Shown here: in pieces, positions 44,460-51,679 of the stretch
How the letters are laid out: the number at the start of each line of letters is the position of its first letter
How positions within the stretch are numbered: position 1 is the stretch's first letter
NCBI GenBank assembly: GCA_015478665.1
Contig: JADMII010000007.1
Location: 62,001-126,000, forward strand
Length of the DNA: 64,000 nucleotides
Direction of reading: 5' to 3'
Origin: Dehalococcoidia bacterium
Lineage (GTDB): Bacteria; Chloroflexota; Dehalococcoidia; DSTF01; JACRBR01
Position numbers and translations under genes: made by a program
The notes under the pieces: model-generated
What the model saw: the letters and a program-made list of their open reading frames with translations, nothing else
Told to the model about the DNA's origin: nothing
The model's database searches: none

Positions 44460-44623
44460 CCGGCAGGGTCGCCGGGCCCGTATCCCGCGCAGTGAGCGCG
44501 CCATCTCACCGCTCGCCGGTAGCGGCGCTCGCCATCGCGCTCCGAACCACCAACGAAGGCGTCGAGGCGCGGCGCGGCGTGCGGAGGGGCGTGGCAGGGG
44601 GCAGACGGCAGTAGCCCGAGCCG

Positions 44624-45331
44624 TCAGCCCATGATCTTTTTGATGTCGTCGGCGATCGTCTGCGCGGACATCGGCCCGAAGAAGCGGGCGCGCACGACGC
44701 CTTGGCGGTCGATGAAGTATGACGACGGGATGCCCTTGATCGGGCCGCCGATCCGCCAGGTCTGTCCCACCTCGCCCGTGCGGTCGATGACGATGGGGAA
44801 CTTCATGCCGAACTCACTGGCGAACGAGTTCGTGGCGCCGGCGTTCTCCTGGAGGTCGACGCCAACGACGACGAAGCCGGCGGCCTGGTTGGCGGTGTAT
44901 GCCTTGACGATCTCCGGCACCTCCTTGCGGCAGGGCGGGCACCAGGTGGCCCAGAAGTTGACGAGCACCGGCCTGCCGCGCAGATCGCTCAGCCGCAGCG
45001 TGCCGCCGTCCGCCCGCTCGAGCAGAAAGTCCGGCGCGACGCGACCGACCTCGCTCGATGGAGACGTGCCGGCCGGATACAGGGCGGCGGGCAAGGCGAC
45101 GGTGCCGAAGCCGCCGGGGTTCGCCGCCGGTGCGGCGCCGCCGCGGTTCTGGAGGTAGTACACGCCGCCGACGATCACCGCGACGATGAGCAGCGGCAGC
45201 GCGAGGCTACGGAGCGGCCCCTGCCACTCGCGCCGCCCCTGGGGACGCTCCTCGACCTCCGGATCGAGGTCGGGCGGGCGGTCGGCGGCCGGCTCGGACG
45301 GCCGCTCATCGACGACGGGTAGGTCACTCAT
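44624..45331 (-). CDS. TlpA/ResA-like membrane-anchored thiol-disulfide oxidoreductase
   Basis: A 235-aa protein: 40-residue Pro/Glu-rich cytosolic head, one helix (LALPLLIVAVIVGGVYYL), then a periplasm/exterior thioredoxin domain with VNFWATWCPPCRKEVPEIV. The cis-Pro segment is IKGIPSSYFID, with GVDLQENA. TlpA/ResA proteins reduce apocytochrome c haem-binding cysteines or copper-protein cysteines. It is a paralogue of the TlpA at 48578. The promoter at 45425-45430 is followed by a CTACTAC dyad at its start point, shared with the BlaI cluster. Confidence 0.9.
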   Translation of the reverse strand: MSDLPVVDERPSEPAADRPPDLDPEVEERPQGRREWQGPLRSLALPLLIVAVIVGGVYYLQNRGGAAPAANPGGFGTVALPAALYPAGTSPSSEVGRVAPDFLLERADGGTLRLSDLRGRPVLVNFWATWCPPCRKEVPEIVKAYTANQAAGFVVVGVDLQENAGATNSFASEFGMKFPIVIDRTGEVGQTWRIGGPIKGIPSSYFIDRQGVVRARFFGPMSAQTIADDIKKIMG

Positions 45332-45399
45332 CGCGTCGCCCTCTGCTCTGCGGCGACGAGGACGGGGCTGGGCACCGGCAAGCGAACCATCGCAGTCTC

Positions 45400-45430
45400 C
45401 TACTCGCTGTAGTAGAGCCGCGACAGTATA
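45400..45430 (-). promoter_or_regulatory. tlpA promoter with CTACTAC dyad (BlaI-type operator site 1)
   Basis: Minus-strand TATACT (45430-45425) followed by CTACTACAGCGAGTAG (45415-45400) covering about +2 to +18. The half-site CTACTAC is shared with sites at 45961, 47308 and 50981. Confidence 0.6.
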
Positions 45431-45461
45431 CGCAGGCCGGGCCGTTGCGACGAGCGCGCGA

Positions 45462-45499
45462 AAGCCGAGATTCGCGCAGGATTGCGGGAATCCCGGCTT
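45462..45499 (-). terminator. Probable terminator hairpin after csp
   Basis: AAGCCGAGATTC (45462-45473) and GAATCCCGGCTT (45488-45499) form an 11-of-12-bp stem, 22 nt downstream of the csp stop on the minus strand. Confidence 0.5.
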
Positions 45500-45521
45500 C
45501 GCCGCCCGTGGGCGCGTCAGG

Positions 45522-45887
45522 TCAGGCCGCGCGCGCCATCGACGCCATCTTCCGGCACGACTCGGCGCAGGAGCGGCAGGCCTGTGCGCACGCCTTCATC
45601 ATGTCGTCGTCGCCGAAGCGCTCGCAACTCTTGGCGCAGCGCTCGCAGACCTCGGCACAGATCGCACAGACCTTGGGATGGGCCTCGGCCCCCATGAGCA
45701 TGAAGTCGGCGCTCGTCCGGCAGATCTCGGCGCACTCGAGGAGCACCTGAATGTGCCGCTGACTGGCGTGCTCACCGCCCTGGCCGAGGCAATACTGCAC
45801 GGTCTGCACGCAGACGTCGTGGCAGTTCTGGCACTCGTCGATACACGTCTGCATCTCGCTGCTCATGTGCGTCGCGGTGTGTGGCAT
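45522..45887 (-). CDS. Cytosolic copper storage protein (Csp/DUF326 four-helix bundle)
   Basis: A 121-aa protein with 16 cysteines, mostly in CxxxC and CxxC spacing along helices: TCIDECQNCHDVCVQTVQYC, LLECAEIC, KVCAICAEVCERCAKSC and KACAQACRSCAESC. This is the pattern of Csp proteins, whose Cys-lined bundle holds many Cu(I) ions. No signal peptide, so Csp3-like and cytosolic. ATG 45887 is preferred over ATG 45893 because GGAGG (45895-45899) is 7 nt before it. It is divergent from blaI, sharing the operator at 45961. Confidence 0.9.
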   Translation of the reverse strand: MPHTATHMSSEMQTCIDECQNCHDVCVQTVQYCLGQGGEHASQRHIQVLLECAEICRTSADFMLMGAEAHPKVCAICAEVCERCAKSCERFGDDDMMKACAQACRSCAESCRKMASMARAA

Positions 45888-45960
45888 GGTCATTCCTCCG
45901 TGAAATGGTCGTCGCTGAAGCCGTCATCACGGATCCTAACGGAGCCCGCCGGGCCCGTCT

Positions 45961-46006
45961 CTACTACCGCTGGTCGTAGTGCGCGTACGGCGCTGTGCGC
46001 TACGCT
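45961..46006 (+). promoter_or_regulatory. blaI promoter and CTACTAC dyad (operator site 2), between csp and blaI
   Basis: CTACTAC (45961-45967) and GTAGTG (45976-45981) form a dyad over the -35 region. TACGCT (46001-46006) is the -10, followed by 6 nt and GTG 46013. The site also lies upstream of the divergent csp -10 (TAGGAT, 45938-45933). Confidence 0.6.
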
Positions 46007-46012
46007 ATGCGC

Positions 46013-46420
46013 GTGATGCCGAAGAAAGCCGCGGGAGCACAGCGCGACGACGCGATCGCCGGCCTCGGATCGCTCGAATCGCGGATCATGGAGGCGATGT
46101 GGCGCCTCGGCGAGGCGTCGGTGCGGGAAATCACCGACGAGATCGCCCAAGCCGGGTCGCCGGCCTACACGACCGTGATGACCGTGATGACGCGCCTGAC
46201 CGACAAAGGGCTGCTCAGCCGCGCGCTCGCCGACCGCGCCTACGCCTACCGGCCGGCGACGAGCCGGGAGGAGTACGCCCGAAGCGTCGCCGTCGCGCGC
46301 GTTCGAAGCTTGATCGCCGAGTTCGGCGACCTGGCGGTCGCGCAGTTTGCCGACGAATTGCAGGAAGTCGACCCGGTCCGCGCCCGGCGGCTCGGTGAAC
46401 TGCTGCGGAGACGCCGATGA
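46013..46420 (+). CDS. BlaI/MecI/CopY-family transcriptional repressor
   Basis: A 135-aa winged-helix repressor: LGSLESRIMEAMWRLGEASV, REITDEIAQ, PAYTTVMTVMTRLTDKGLLS (recognition helix), ADRAYAYRPATSREEYARS (wing). The C-terminal dimerisation helices are VARVRSLIAEFGDLAVAQF. In BlaI/MecI systems the repressor is cleaved when a partner M56 membrane protease is activated. That partner is the next gene, overlapping by ATGA. Dyads resembling its expected site lie at its own promoter and three neighbours. GTG 46013 fits a leaderless transcript. Confidence 0.92.
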   Translation: MMPKKAAGAQRDDAIAGLGSLESRIMEAMWRLGEASVREITDEIAQAGSPAYTTVMTVMTRLTDKGLLSRALADRAYAYRPATSREEYARSVAVARVRSLIAEFGDLAVAQFADELQEVDPVRARRLGELLRRRR

Positions 46421-47256
46421 TGAGGCTCGCCGCCGTCGCCCTCGCGGCCGTGCCGCCCGCGCTGCTGGCGGCGGTCGGGGCGCGTGAGAGCGTGCTCGCC
46501 GCCGTTTCTCCGCTCTATCTCTCCTGCATGAACCTCGGTGCCGCGATGATCGGCCACACGAGGAGCGTCCTGGGAGGCGCCGTCGTCGTCGCCATGCTGA
46601 TGGCCGCCATCGGACTGATGTCTGCCTGGCGACAGCTCCGCCGGACAGACGCCGCGCTGCATCGGTACCGGCTGCGGGCGCCGGTCGACGCGCGGGTGCG
46701 TCGCATCGCCGGCCCGCTCGGCCTCGAAGGCCGCGTCGATGTCGCGGAGAGCGACGCGCTGTTCGCGTGTTGCTACGGGTTCACCCGGCCGCGCGTGATG
46801 CTGTCTGCCGGCATCGCCGGCGCCCTGGGCGACGACGAGCTGGAGGCGGTGCTGCGCCACGAGGCGGCCCACCTGCGAAGGCACGACCCGCTGCGCATCC
46901 TCCTCGCGCGGTCGCTCGCGCGGGCCTGCGCGCTCATCCCTATGGCGCCACTGATGCTCGATGCCTACCTCTGCCAGCGGGAGATCGACGCCGACCGCGA
47001 CACCGTGCGTGCGATGGGCGATGCCAAGCCGCTTGCCGGCGCGCTCTATCGCATGCTGCGTTCGGTGCAGCCGCCGCAGCTCGCTTCGTTGGCCGTCGGA
47101 GCGCTGGTGGCGACCGACGTGCGGATCGACCGCTTGCTCGGGGAACCGACGTCGCCGCTCCGTGCCGGCAGGGTCGGCAGGGTCCACGGTCTCGCGTTCA
47201 CCGCCGCGGCCGCCGCGCTGGCGTGCAACGCCGTCGCCGTTCTGGCCGCGCTGTAA
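46417..47256 (+). CDS. M56-family membrane metalloprotease (BlaR1-like, no sensor domain)
   Basis: A 279-aa polytopic protease of the BlaR1/MecR1 peptidase family. Helices lie near residues 5-30, 52-72, 155-175 and 258-278. The zinc motif AVLRHEAAHLRRHDPLR (HEAAH, residues 148-152) is followed by a third ligand in LCQREIDADRDTV. It lacks the C-terminal penicillin-binding sensor of BlaR1, as do short actinobacterial homologues (for example mycobacterial BlaR). The signal sensed is therefore unknown, and thiol, copper or envelope stress fits the neighbours. ATG 46417 overlaps blaI. Confidence 0.9.
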   Translation: MMRLAAVALAAVPPALLAAVGARESVLAAVSPLYLSCMNLGAAMIGHTRSVLGGAVVVAMLMAAIGLMSAWRQLRRTDAALHRYRLRAPVDARVRRIAGPLGLEGRVDVAESDALFACCYGFTRPRVMLSAGIAGALGDDELEAVLRHEAAHLRRHDPLRILLARSLARACALIPMAPLMLDAYLCQREIDADRDTVRAMGDAKPLAGALYRMLRSVQPPQLASLAVGALVATDVRIDRLLGEPTSPLRAGRVGRVHGLAFTAAAAALACNAVAVLAAL

Positions 47257-47300
47257 GCCGCCCGCAGATTCGGCCGCCGTCGTTGCGCACGACGGGCGAT

Positions 47301-47329
47301 TTGCCTGCTACTACACGCGATAGTAGACT
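47301..47329 (+). promoter_or_regulatory. Promoter with CTACTAC dyad in the spacer (operator site 3)
   Basis: TTGCCT (47301-47306), 17-bp spacer, TAGACT (47324-47329). CTACTAC (47308-47314)...ATAGTAG (47320-47326) fills the spacer and enters the -10, an ideal repression position. Confidence 0.72.
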
Positions 47330-47364
47330 CTCGATCGGTCTCGTCCGGCGCGACTGGAGGTTGC

Positions 47365-47625
47365 ATGCCGTACCTTCCGCTCATCCTCGCGGCGCTTGCC
47401 TGCCCGGTCGGCATGGCCCTGATCGTGCTCTTTATGATGCGTACGGGCATGCTGGACCTGGGGCATGGCGACGAAGAGAGCCGAACTGCGTGCCACGACT
47501 CGCCCCGACACATGGCGCCGGACGCCGGGAAGCAGCTCGCGATCCTCCGTGCCCAACGGCACGTGGCGGCGATGGAGGATCCGGCGACGACCGCGCGGCC
47601 GTCCTCGCTGCAGGCAGCGCGATGA
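47365..47625 (+). CDS. Small membrane protein (86 aa), first gene behind operator 3
   Basis: GGAGG (47356-47360) precedes ATG 47365. One helix (LPLILAALACPVGMALIVLFM, with a Cys in the helix) and a polar tail with His/Cys/Asp (LDLGHGDEESRTACHDSPRH). It recalls short DUF2933-type metal-island proteins, but the match is not firm. The stop overlaps the redoxin gene by ATGA, so the two are co-translated. Metal binding is only a guess. Confidence 0.6.
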   Translation: MPYLPLILAALACPVGMALIVLFMMRTGMLDLGHGDEESRTACHDSPRHMAPDAGKQLAILRAQRHVAAMEDPATTARPSSLQAAR

Positions 47626-48314
47626 GCGGCGTGGCGAGCGGCGCGGAGCGCGGCCAGCCGGCATCGCCGCGACGGGGCCGGCGGCATCGCCGGCGGCTCG
47701 CGCTCGCTGGCGCGCTGGTGGCGATCGCAGCCGTCGCTGTGGGGATCATCTGGTACGGAAATCGGCCAGGCGGCGTGGCGCCAGGCGGCATGGCGGCGGA
47801 TACCCCGATCCAGATGGGCAAGCAGGTGCAGCCCGTGTCGCTCGAGGACAGCCGCAGCGGCCAGATGTTCGACCTCAGCCAGGACCTCGGCAAGAGGGAC
47901 GTCGTCGTCGTCGCCTACATGGGCGACTTCTGTCTTGGCTGCCGGGAGTTGCTGGTCGCACTCCAGACGCGCGCGGCTGAGTTCGCGGCGGCGAACGCGA
48001 GCCTCGTCGCGCTGGGACCGGAGACGGGGCAGGCGGGCCGCGCGACGGCCGCGAGCCGCGGCATCACGGCGTATCCCCTGCTCCAGGAAGGCGGCTCGCG
48101 CAGCTTCACGCGGAGCATCGGCATGTGGAGCGATATGATGCAGATGCCCTTCATGGGCTATGTAATCATCGGCAGGGACGGGACGATCATGGCCGGTGAG
48201 CAGAGTTCGCTCAGCGAGGCGGAGGGCGCCGCCTCGTCGAACGTGGACAGCATCCTGGCGGCGCTGCAGGCTGCGCGCGACAGGGCGGGCGGCACGGGCG
48301 CGACCGCTCGCTGA
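47622..48314 (+). CDS. Membrane-anchored redoxin (AhpC/TS-like thioredoxin fold)
   Basis: A 230-aa protein: basic head (RRGRRHRRRLALAGALVAIA) with one helix, then a redoxin domain with VVVVAYMGDFCLGCRELLVA. CLGC (Cys104, Cys107) occupies the thioredoxin/peroxiredoxin active-site position. Further segments are RGITAYPLLQEGGSRSFTRS and GYVIIGRDGTIMAGEQ, resembling AhpC/TSA-like seleno-independent redoxins. It faces the cell exterior and probably reduces thiols or peroxide. ATG 47622 overlaps the upstream stop. Confidence 0.75.
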   Translation: MSGVASGAERGQPASPRRGRRHRRRLALAGALVAIAAVAVGIIWYGNRPGGVAPGGMAADTPIQMGKQVQPVSLEDSRSGQMFDLSQDLGKRDVVVVAYMGDFCLGCRELLVALQTRAAEFAAANASLVALGPETGQAGRATAASRGITAYPLLQEGGSRSFTRSIGMWSDMMQMPFMGYVIIGRDGTIMAGEQSSLSEAEGAASSNVDSILAALQAARDRAGGTGATAR

Positions 48315-48577
48315 TTCGGCGACGCCTCGCCGGCGGCATCGCCCTCGTCTGCCCGCGGACGAAGTTTGGCCCGGCGCTGCCGCGCTGTGACGCGTGAAGC
48401 GCGTCGGCCCGGAGGAAGCGTGCCTGATGGCCGTTCGAAGCCGGCGCCGACCGCGGATGGAAGCGATGCGTGAGCGGCGACGCCGAGGCGAGGTGCGCGC
48501 ACGAGAGGCATGAGCGGGGAGGCGTCGAGCGGAGGCAGCACCTCCCTCGCGCGGCAGGGGTGGAGGGCGAAGCATTC

Positions 48578-49225
48578 GTGTCAGACCGCACGTGGAAGGT
48601 GCTGCGTTACATCGTGTTGCCGCTCAACACGATCGCGCTGATCGTCCTAGTGATCTGGGCGATCGAGGGCGGACGCGTTCCGTTCATCGCCGGCGGCGGT
48701 CCAGGCGCGGCGGCGCCGGGCGGAGCCAGCGCCTCTGCGAGCACGCAGTTCTACGCACTCGACGGCGCGCTGATCGGCGCGGCGAAGGGGAGCGGGCCGA
48801 GGATCGGCGAGCCGGCGCCCGAGTTCACGCTGCAAGACATCAATGGCAAGGTGGTCCGGCTGAGCGATTTCCGCGGCAGGCCGGTGCTGATCAACTTCTG
48901 GGCGACGTGGTGCCCGCCGTGCAGGAAGGAGTTCCCGCAGCTCGTGCGCAGCTATGATCAGGGCAACGGCAGCTTCGTCGTCCTCGGCGTGGACATCCGC
49001 GAGAGCCTGAACGACGTGCGGCCGTTCGTGAAGCAGTACAAGGCGACCTACCCGATCCTGATGGACGACACGGGCGAAGTGGTGCGCGCGTACCGGCTGA
49101 CCGGCGTGCCGAGCTCGTACTTCATTGATGCGCAGGGCATCTTGCGGGACGAATACTTCGGGCCGCTCAGCGGCAGCAAGATCGACAGCAGGATCGCCGC
49201 GCTTCGGGCGGGCGGGAGCGGCTGA
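48578..49225 (+). CDS. TlpA/ResA-like membrane-anchored thioredoxin (second copy)
   Basis: GTG 48578 with GGAGGG at 48562-48567. Helix at residues 9-28 (IVLPLNTIALIVLVIWAIEG), Ala/Gly linker, then PEFTLQDINGKVVRLSDFRG, INFWATWCPPCRKEFPQLV, VLGVDIRESLNDVRPF and the cis-Pro loop LTGVPSSYFIDAQG. Close paralogue of the gene at 44624. Its position directly before ccdA suggests it receives electrons from CcdA and keeps apocytochrome cysteines reduced for CcsA-type haem attachment. Longer open frames upstream of GTG 48578 are not supported by similarity. Confidence 0.92.
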   Translation: MSDRTWKVLRYIVLPLNTIALIVLVIWAIEGGRVPFIAGGGPGAAAPGGASASASTQFYALDGALIGAAKGSGPRIGEPAPEFTLQDINGKVVRLSDFRGRPVLINFWATWCPPCRKEFPQLVRSYDQGNGSFVVLGVDIRESLNDVRPFVKQYKATYPILMDDTGEVVRAYRLTGVPSSYFIDAQGILRDEYFGPLSGSKIDSRIAALRAGGSG

Positions 49226-49230
49226 GGACG

Positions 49231-49965
49231 ATGCAGGTCACGCTGTTCACGCCGCTGCTCGCCTTCGCCGCCGGACTGCTGTCGTGCCTGTCGCCCTGCG
49301 TCGTGCCATTGCTGCCGGCATACATCGGGAACCTCTCGGGCGTGGCCGCCGGCACGCCCGGCGAGCGGCCGCGGCGCGTGGTGTTCTCGCACGCCGTCGC
49401 CTTCGTCGTGGGGTTCACACTGGTCTTCGTCGTGCTCGGCGCGAGCGTCGGCCTTGTCGGCTACGCGGTGCGCGACCAGCAGGACGTGCTCCGCAAGATC
49501 GGCGGCATCTTCATGATTGTCATGGGGCTGCAGATCGCGGAGATCATCCGCATACCGGTGCTCAGCCGGACGTTCCAGCCGGTCGGCGCCTCGGCGGGTG
49601 TCACGGGGCAGCGCGTGGGCTACGCGCGCTCCGTCGGCCTCGGCTCGGCGATGGCGATCGGCTGGACGCCGTGCATCGGGCCGACGCTGGGCGGCATCCT
49701 GACGCTGGCGGCGACCTCCGGCTCGACGGCGCAGGCCAGCGGCCTGCTGCTCGCGTACTCGGCCGGGCTGGCGGTGCCGTTCCTCGCCGCCGGCCTCTTC
49801 GTCGGCCAGATCTCTCGTTGGAGCCGCCGGCTGCAGCCGATGATGCCGGCGATCACGCTGCTCAGCGGCGTCATCCTGATCATCGCCGGCATGCTCGTCT
49901 ACACGAACGCGCTGGCGCAGTTCAACTCCTACTTCTCGGCATCCGGGATCGGGACGAGCATATGA
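49231..49965 (+). CDS. ccdA: CcdA-type cytochrome c biogenesis membrane protein
   Basis: A 244-aa, six-helix DsbD-beta-like protein carrying electrons across the membrane. Conserved cysteine motifs: GLLSCLSPCVVPLLPAYIG (helix 1) and IGWTPCIGPTLGGILTLA (helix 4). It sits 5 nt after tlpA and overlaps the following lipoprotein gene by ATGA. With TlpA and CcsA it forms most of a system II cytochrome c maturation set; ResB/CcsB is not in the window. Confidence 0.95.
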   Translation: MQVTLFTPLLAFAAGLLSCLSPCVVPLLPAYIGNLSGVAAGTPGERPRRVVFSHAVAFVVGFTLVFVVLGASVGLVGYAVRDQQDVLRKIGGIFMIVMGLQIAEIIRIPVLSRTFQPVGASAGVTGQRVGYARSVGLGSAMAIGWTPCIGPTLGGILTLAATSGSTAQASGLLLAYSAGLAVPFLAAGLFVGQISRWSRRLQPMMPAITLLSGVILIIAGMLVYTNALAQFNSYFSASGIGTSI

Positions 49966-50945
49966 GGCGGCGGCGCTGGCACGCCGCCGTCGCCTTCGTC
50001 CTGCTGGCGGGAGCCGGCGTGCTCGCCGCTTCCTGCGGCGGCAGCACGAGCGGGGCGGTGTCGTTTCCGACGGTGCTCACACTTGGTGGACGAGACATCT
50101 ATCCCAACATCGAGTCGACCTCGCTCGCCGTCGGCCCGAACCGCTTTCTCGTCGGACTGACCGACAACGCGTCGAACATCATCTCCGACGCGCAGATGTC
50201 GTTGCGGTTCTACGACCTGACGGGTCCGAAGCCGGTCTTCAGCGCGGCGGCCACGACGGAGCTCGTGAAGACCGACCTCACGCTCGAGGTACCGGGCGGA
50301 GGCAAGAAGCCGGCCGGGACGGACGCCGTCTACGTCGCACAGGACGTGCGGTTCAACAAGCCCGGACAGTGGGGCGTGCAGATCGACCTGACACGAAACG
50401 GCAAGAAGCTGAAGCCGATCCCGTACACGTTCAACGTGCTCGAACGCACACCGGAGCCGGCGATCGGCGCCCCGGCGCCGGCCAGCGTGCAACAGGTGCT
50501 GTCCGACGTCGGCGGCGACGCAGCGCGGATCGACTCGTCCGACCCGCCGCGACCGCAGATGCACGGCGTGACAGTGGCCGATGCCCTCAAGACGGGTAAG
50601 CCGATCGTGCTGGCGTTCGCGACGCCGGGATACTGCGCGTCGCGGACGTGCGGGCCGATGATGGAGAACGTGATGGATCCGCTGTACGCGAGGTACAAGG
50701 ATCAGGCCATCTTCATCCAGATTGAGCCGTACGACCTCAAGACCCTGTTCGACACCGGCAAGCAGGTGCCGGTGCCGGCCTTCCGCCAGTGGAATCTGCA
50801 GAGCGAGCCGTGGATCTTCGTCATCGACCGGCAGGGCAAGGTGGCGGGGAAGTTCGAGGGCATCGCCACGGCGGGGGAAGTGGAGGCCGTGCTGACGCGG
50901 GCGCTGGGCCGCGGCGCGCCTTCGGGAACGGCGACATCCGGGTGA
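49962..50945 (+). CDS. Lipoprotein with C-terminal thioredoxin-like domain
   Basis: A 327-aa lipoprotein: signal and lipobox LAASC (lipidated Cys25), a beta-rich N-domain (about 30-165; ISDAQMSLRFYDLTG, PGQWGVQIDLTRNGKKL) similar to FixH/YtkA-like or CopC-type sandwiches, and a C-terminal thioredoxin fold (about 195-315) with FATPGYCASRTCGPMMENV. The two cysteines, 225 and 230, are in C-x4-C rather than CxxC or SCO-type CxxxC spacing. EPWIFVIDRQGKVAGKFEGI closes the fold. Co-translated with ccdA, so likely a reduced partner of CcdA or a copper chaperone-like protein. Role inferred. Confidence 0.75.
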   Translation: MRRRRWHAAVAFVLLAGAGVLAASCGGSTSGAVSFPTVLTLGGRDIYPNIESTSLAVGPNRFLVGLTDNASNIISDAQMSLRFYDLTGPKPVFSAAATTELVKTDLTLEVPGGGKKPAGTDAVYVAQDVRFNKPGQWGVQIDLTRNGKKLKPIPYTFNVLERTPEPAIGAPAPASVQQVLSDVGGDAARIDSSDPPRPQMHGVTVADALKTGKPIVLAFATPGYCASRTCGPMMENVMDPLYARYKDQAIFIQIEPYDLKTLFDTGKQVPVPAFRQWNLQSEPWIFVIDRQGKVAGKFEGIATAGEVEAVLTRALGRGAPSGTATSG

Positions 50946-50974
50946 CAGGTAACAAGTGTTACCACGATGACGCC

Positions 50975-51003
50975 TTGTCCCTACTACGCTGAGTCGTATA
51001 GTG
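50975..51003 (+). promoter_or_regulatory. Promoter of sortase-ccsA operon with CTACTAC dyad (operator site 4)
   Basis: TTGTCC (50975-50980), 16-bp spacer and TATAGT (50997-51002). CTACTAC (50981-50987) abuts the -35, and GTATAGTG (50996-51003) overlaps the -10. Start predicted at about 51009, giving a leaderless ATG 51010. Confidence 0.68.
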
Positions 51004-51009
51004 CGAGTG

Positions 51010-51675
51010 ATGGTTCCGGCAACGCGCCTCTCGCAGCGGTCCGTCTCCTGGCTCCTCCTCGTGGTCGGAGTCGCCCTCATTCTCGCCGCAGGCTCCCTGT
51101 TCGTCCTCATCTCGACCGGCTTTGTCGGCGGCGGCAGCGGATCGAGCGGACCGGGGACGGTCACCGGCTTCGGCTCGGTGCTCTCCGCCCAAACGCCGGC
51201 GGCGCCGCCGACGGTAGCGGCGCCGCTCACGACGGCGCCGCTCGCCCGCGTGATCATCCCGGCGGCCAAGGTCGACGCGCCGATCGTGACGAAGGGCGTC
51301 GACGCGAACGGCGTCATGCAGGCGCCGGACAACGCGTACGACGTCGCCTGGTACGGGTTCTCGGCGCGGCCGGGCAGCGGCAGTAACGCGGTCTTCTCGG
51401 GCCACCTGGATTACGTCAAGGTCGGGCCGGCCGTCTTCTGGAACCTGAAGGACGTGAAGGCGGGCGACAGCGTCCAGATCCGGTACGCCGACGGCACGAC
51501 GCTCAACTACGCGGTCACCGCGGTGAACACGTTCGATGCGGCGACGGCGCCGATCCCGCAGATCGTCGGGCCGACGCCGAAGGACTCACTGACGTTCATC
51601 ACCTGCGCCGGCACGTTCAACCGGATCACGCGGCAGTACGACAAGCGGCTCATCGTGCGTGCGGAGAAAGTCTAG
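51010..51675 (+). CDS. Sortase (class F-like)
   Basis: A 221-aa membrane-anchored transpeptidase. Helix SWLLLVVGVALILAAGSLFV is followed by a Gly/Ser/Pro linker and the sortase barrel: VIIPAAKVDAPIVTKGVD, FSGHLDYVKVG (catalytic His), SLTFITCAGTFN (catalytic Cys in TC) and DKRLIVRAEKV (catalytic Arg). The layout with FSGH and a C-terminal RLIVRAE fits class F. A candidate substrate with TGPNTG lies at 37506. GTG 51001 and 51007 are alternative starts. The gene heads an operon with ccsA. Confidence 0.9.
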   Translation: MVPATRLSQRSVSWLLLVVGVALILAAGSLFVLISTGFVGGGSGSSGPGTVTGFGSVLSAQTPAAPPTVAAPLTTAPLARVIIPAAKVDAPIVTKGVDANGVMQAPDNAYDVAWYGFSARPGSGSNAVFSGHLDYVKVGPAVFWNLKDVKAGDSVQIRYADGTTLNYAVTAVNTFDAATAPIPQIVGPTPKDSLTFITCAGTFNRITRQYDKRLIVRAEKV

Positions 51676-51679
51676 GAGC

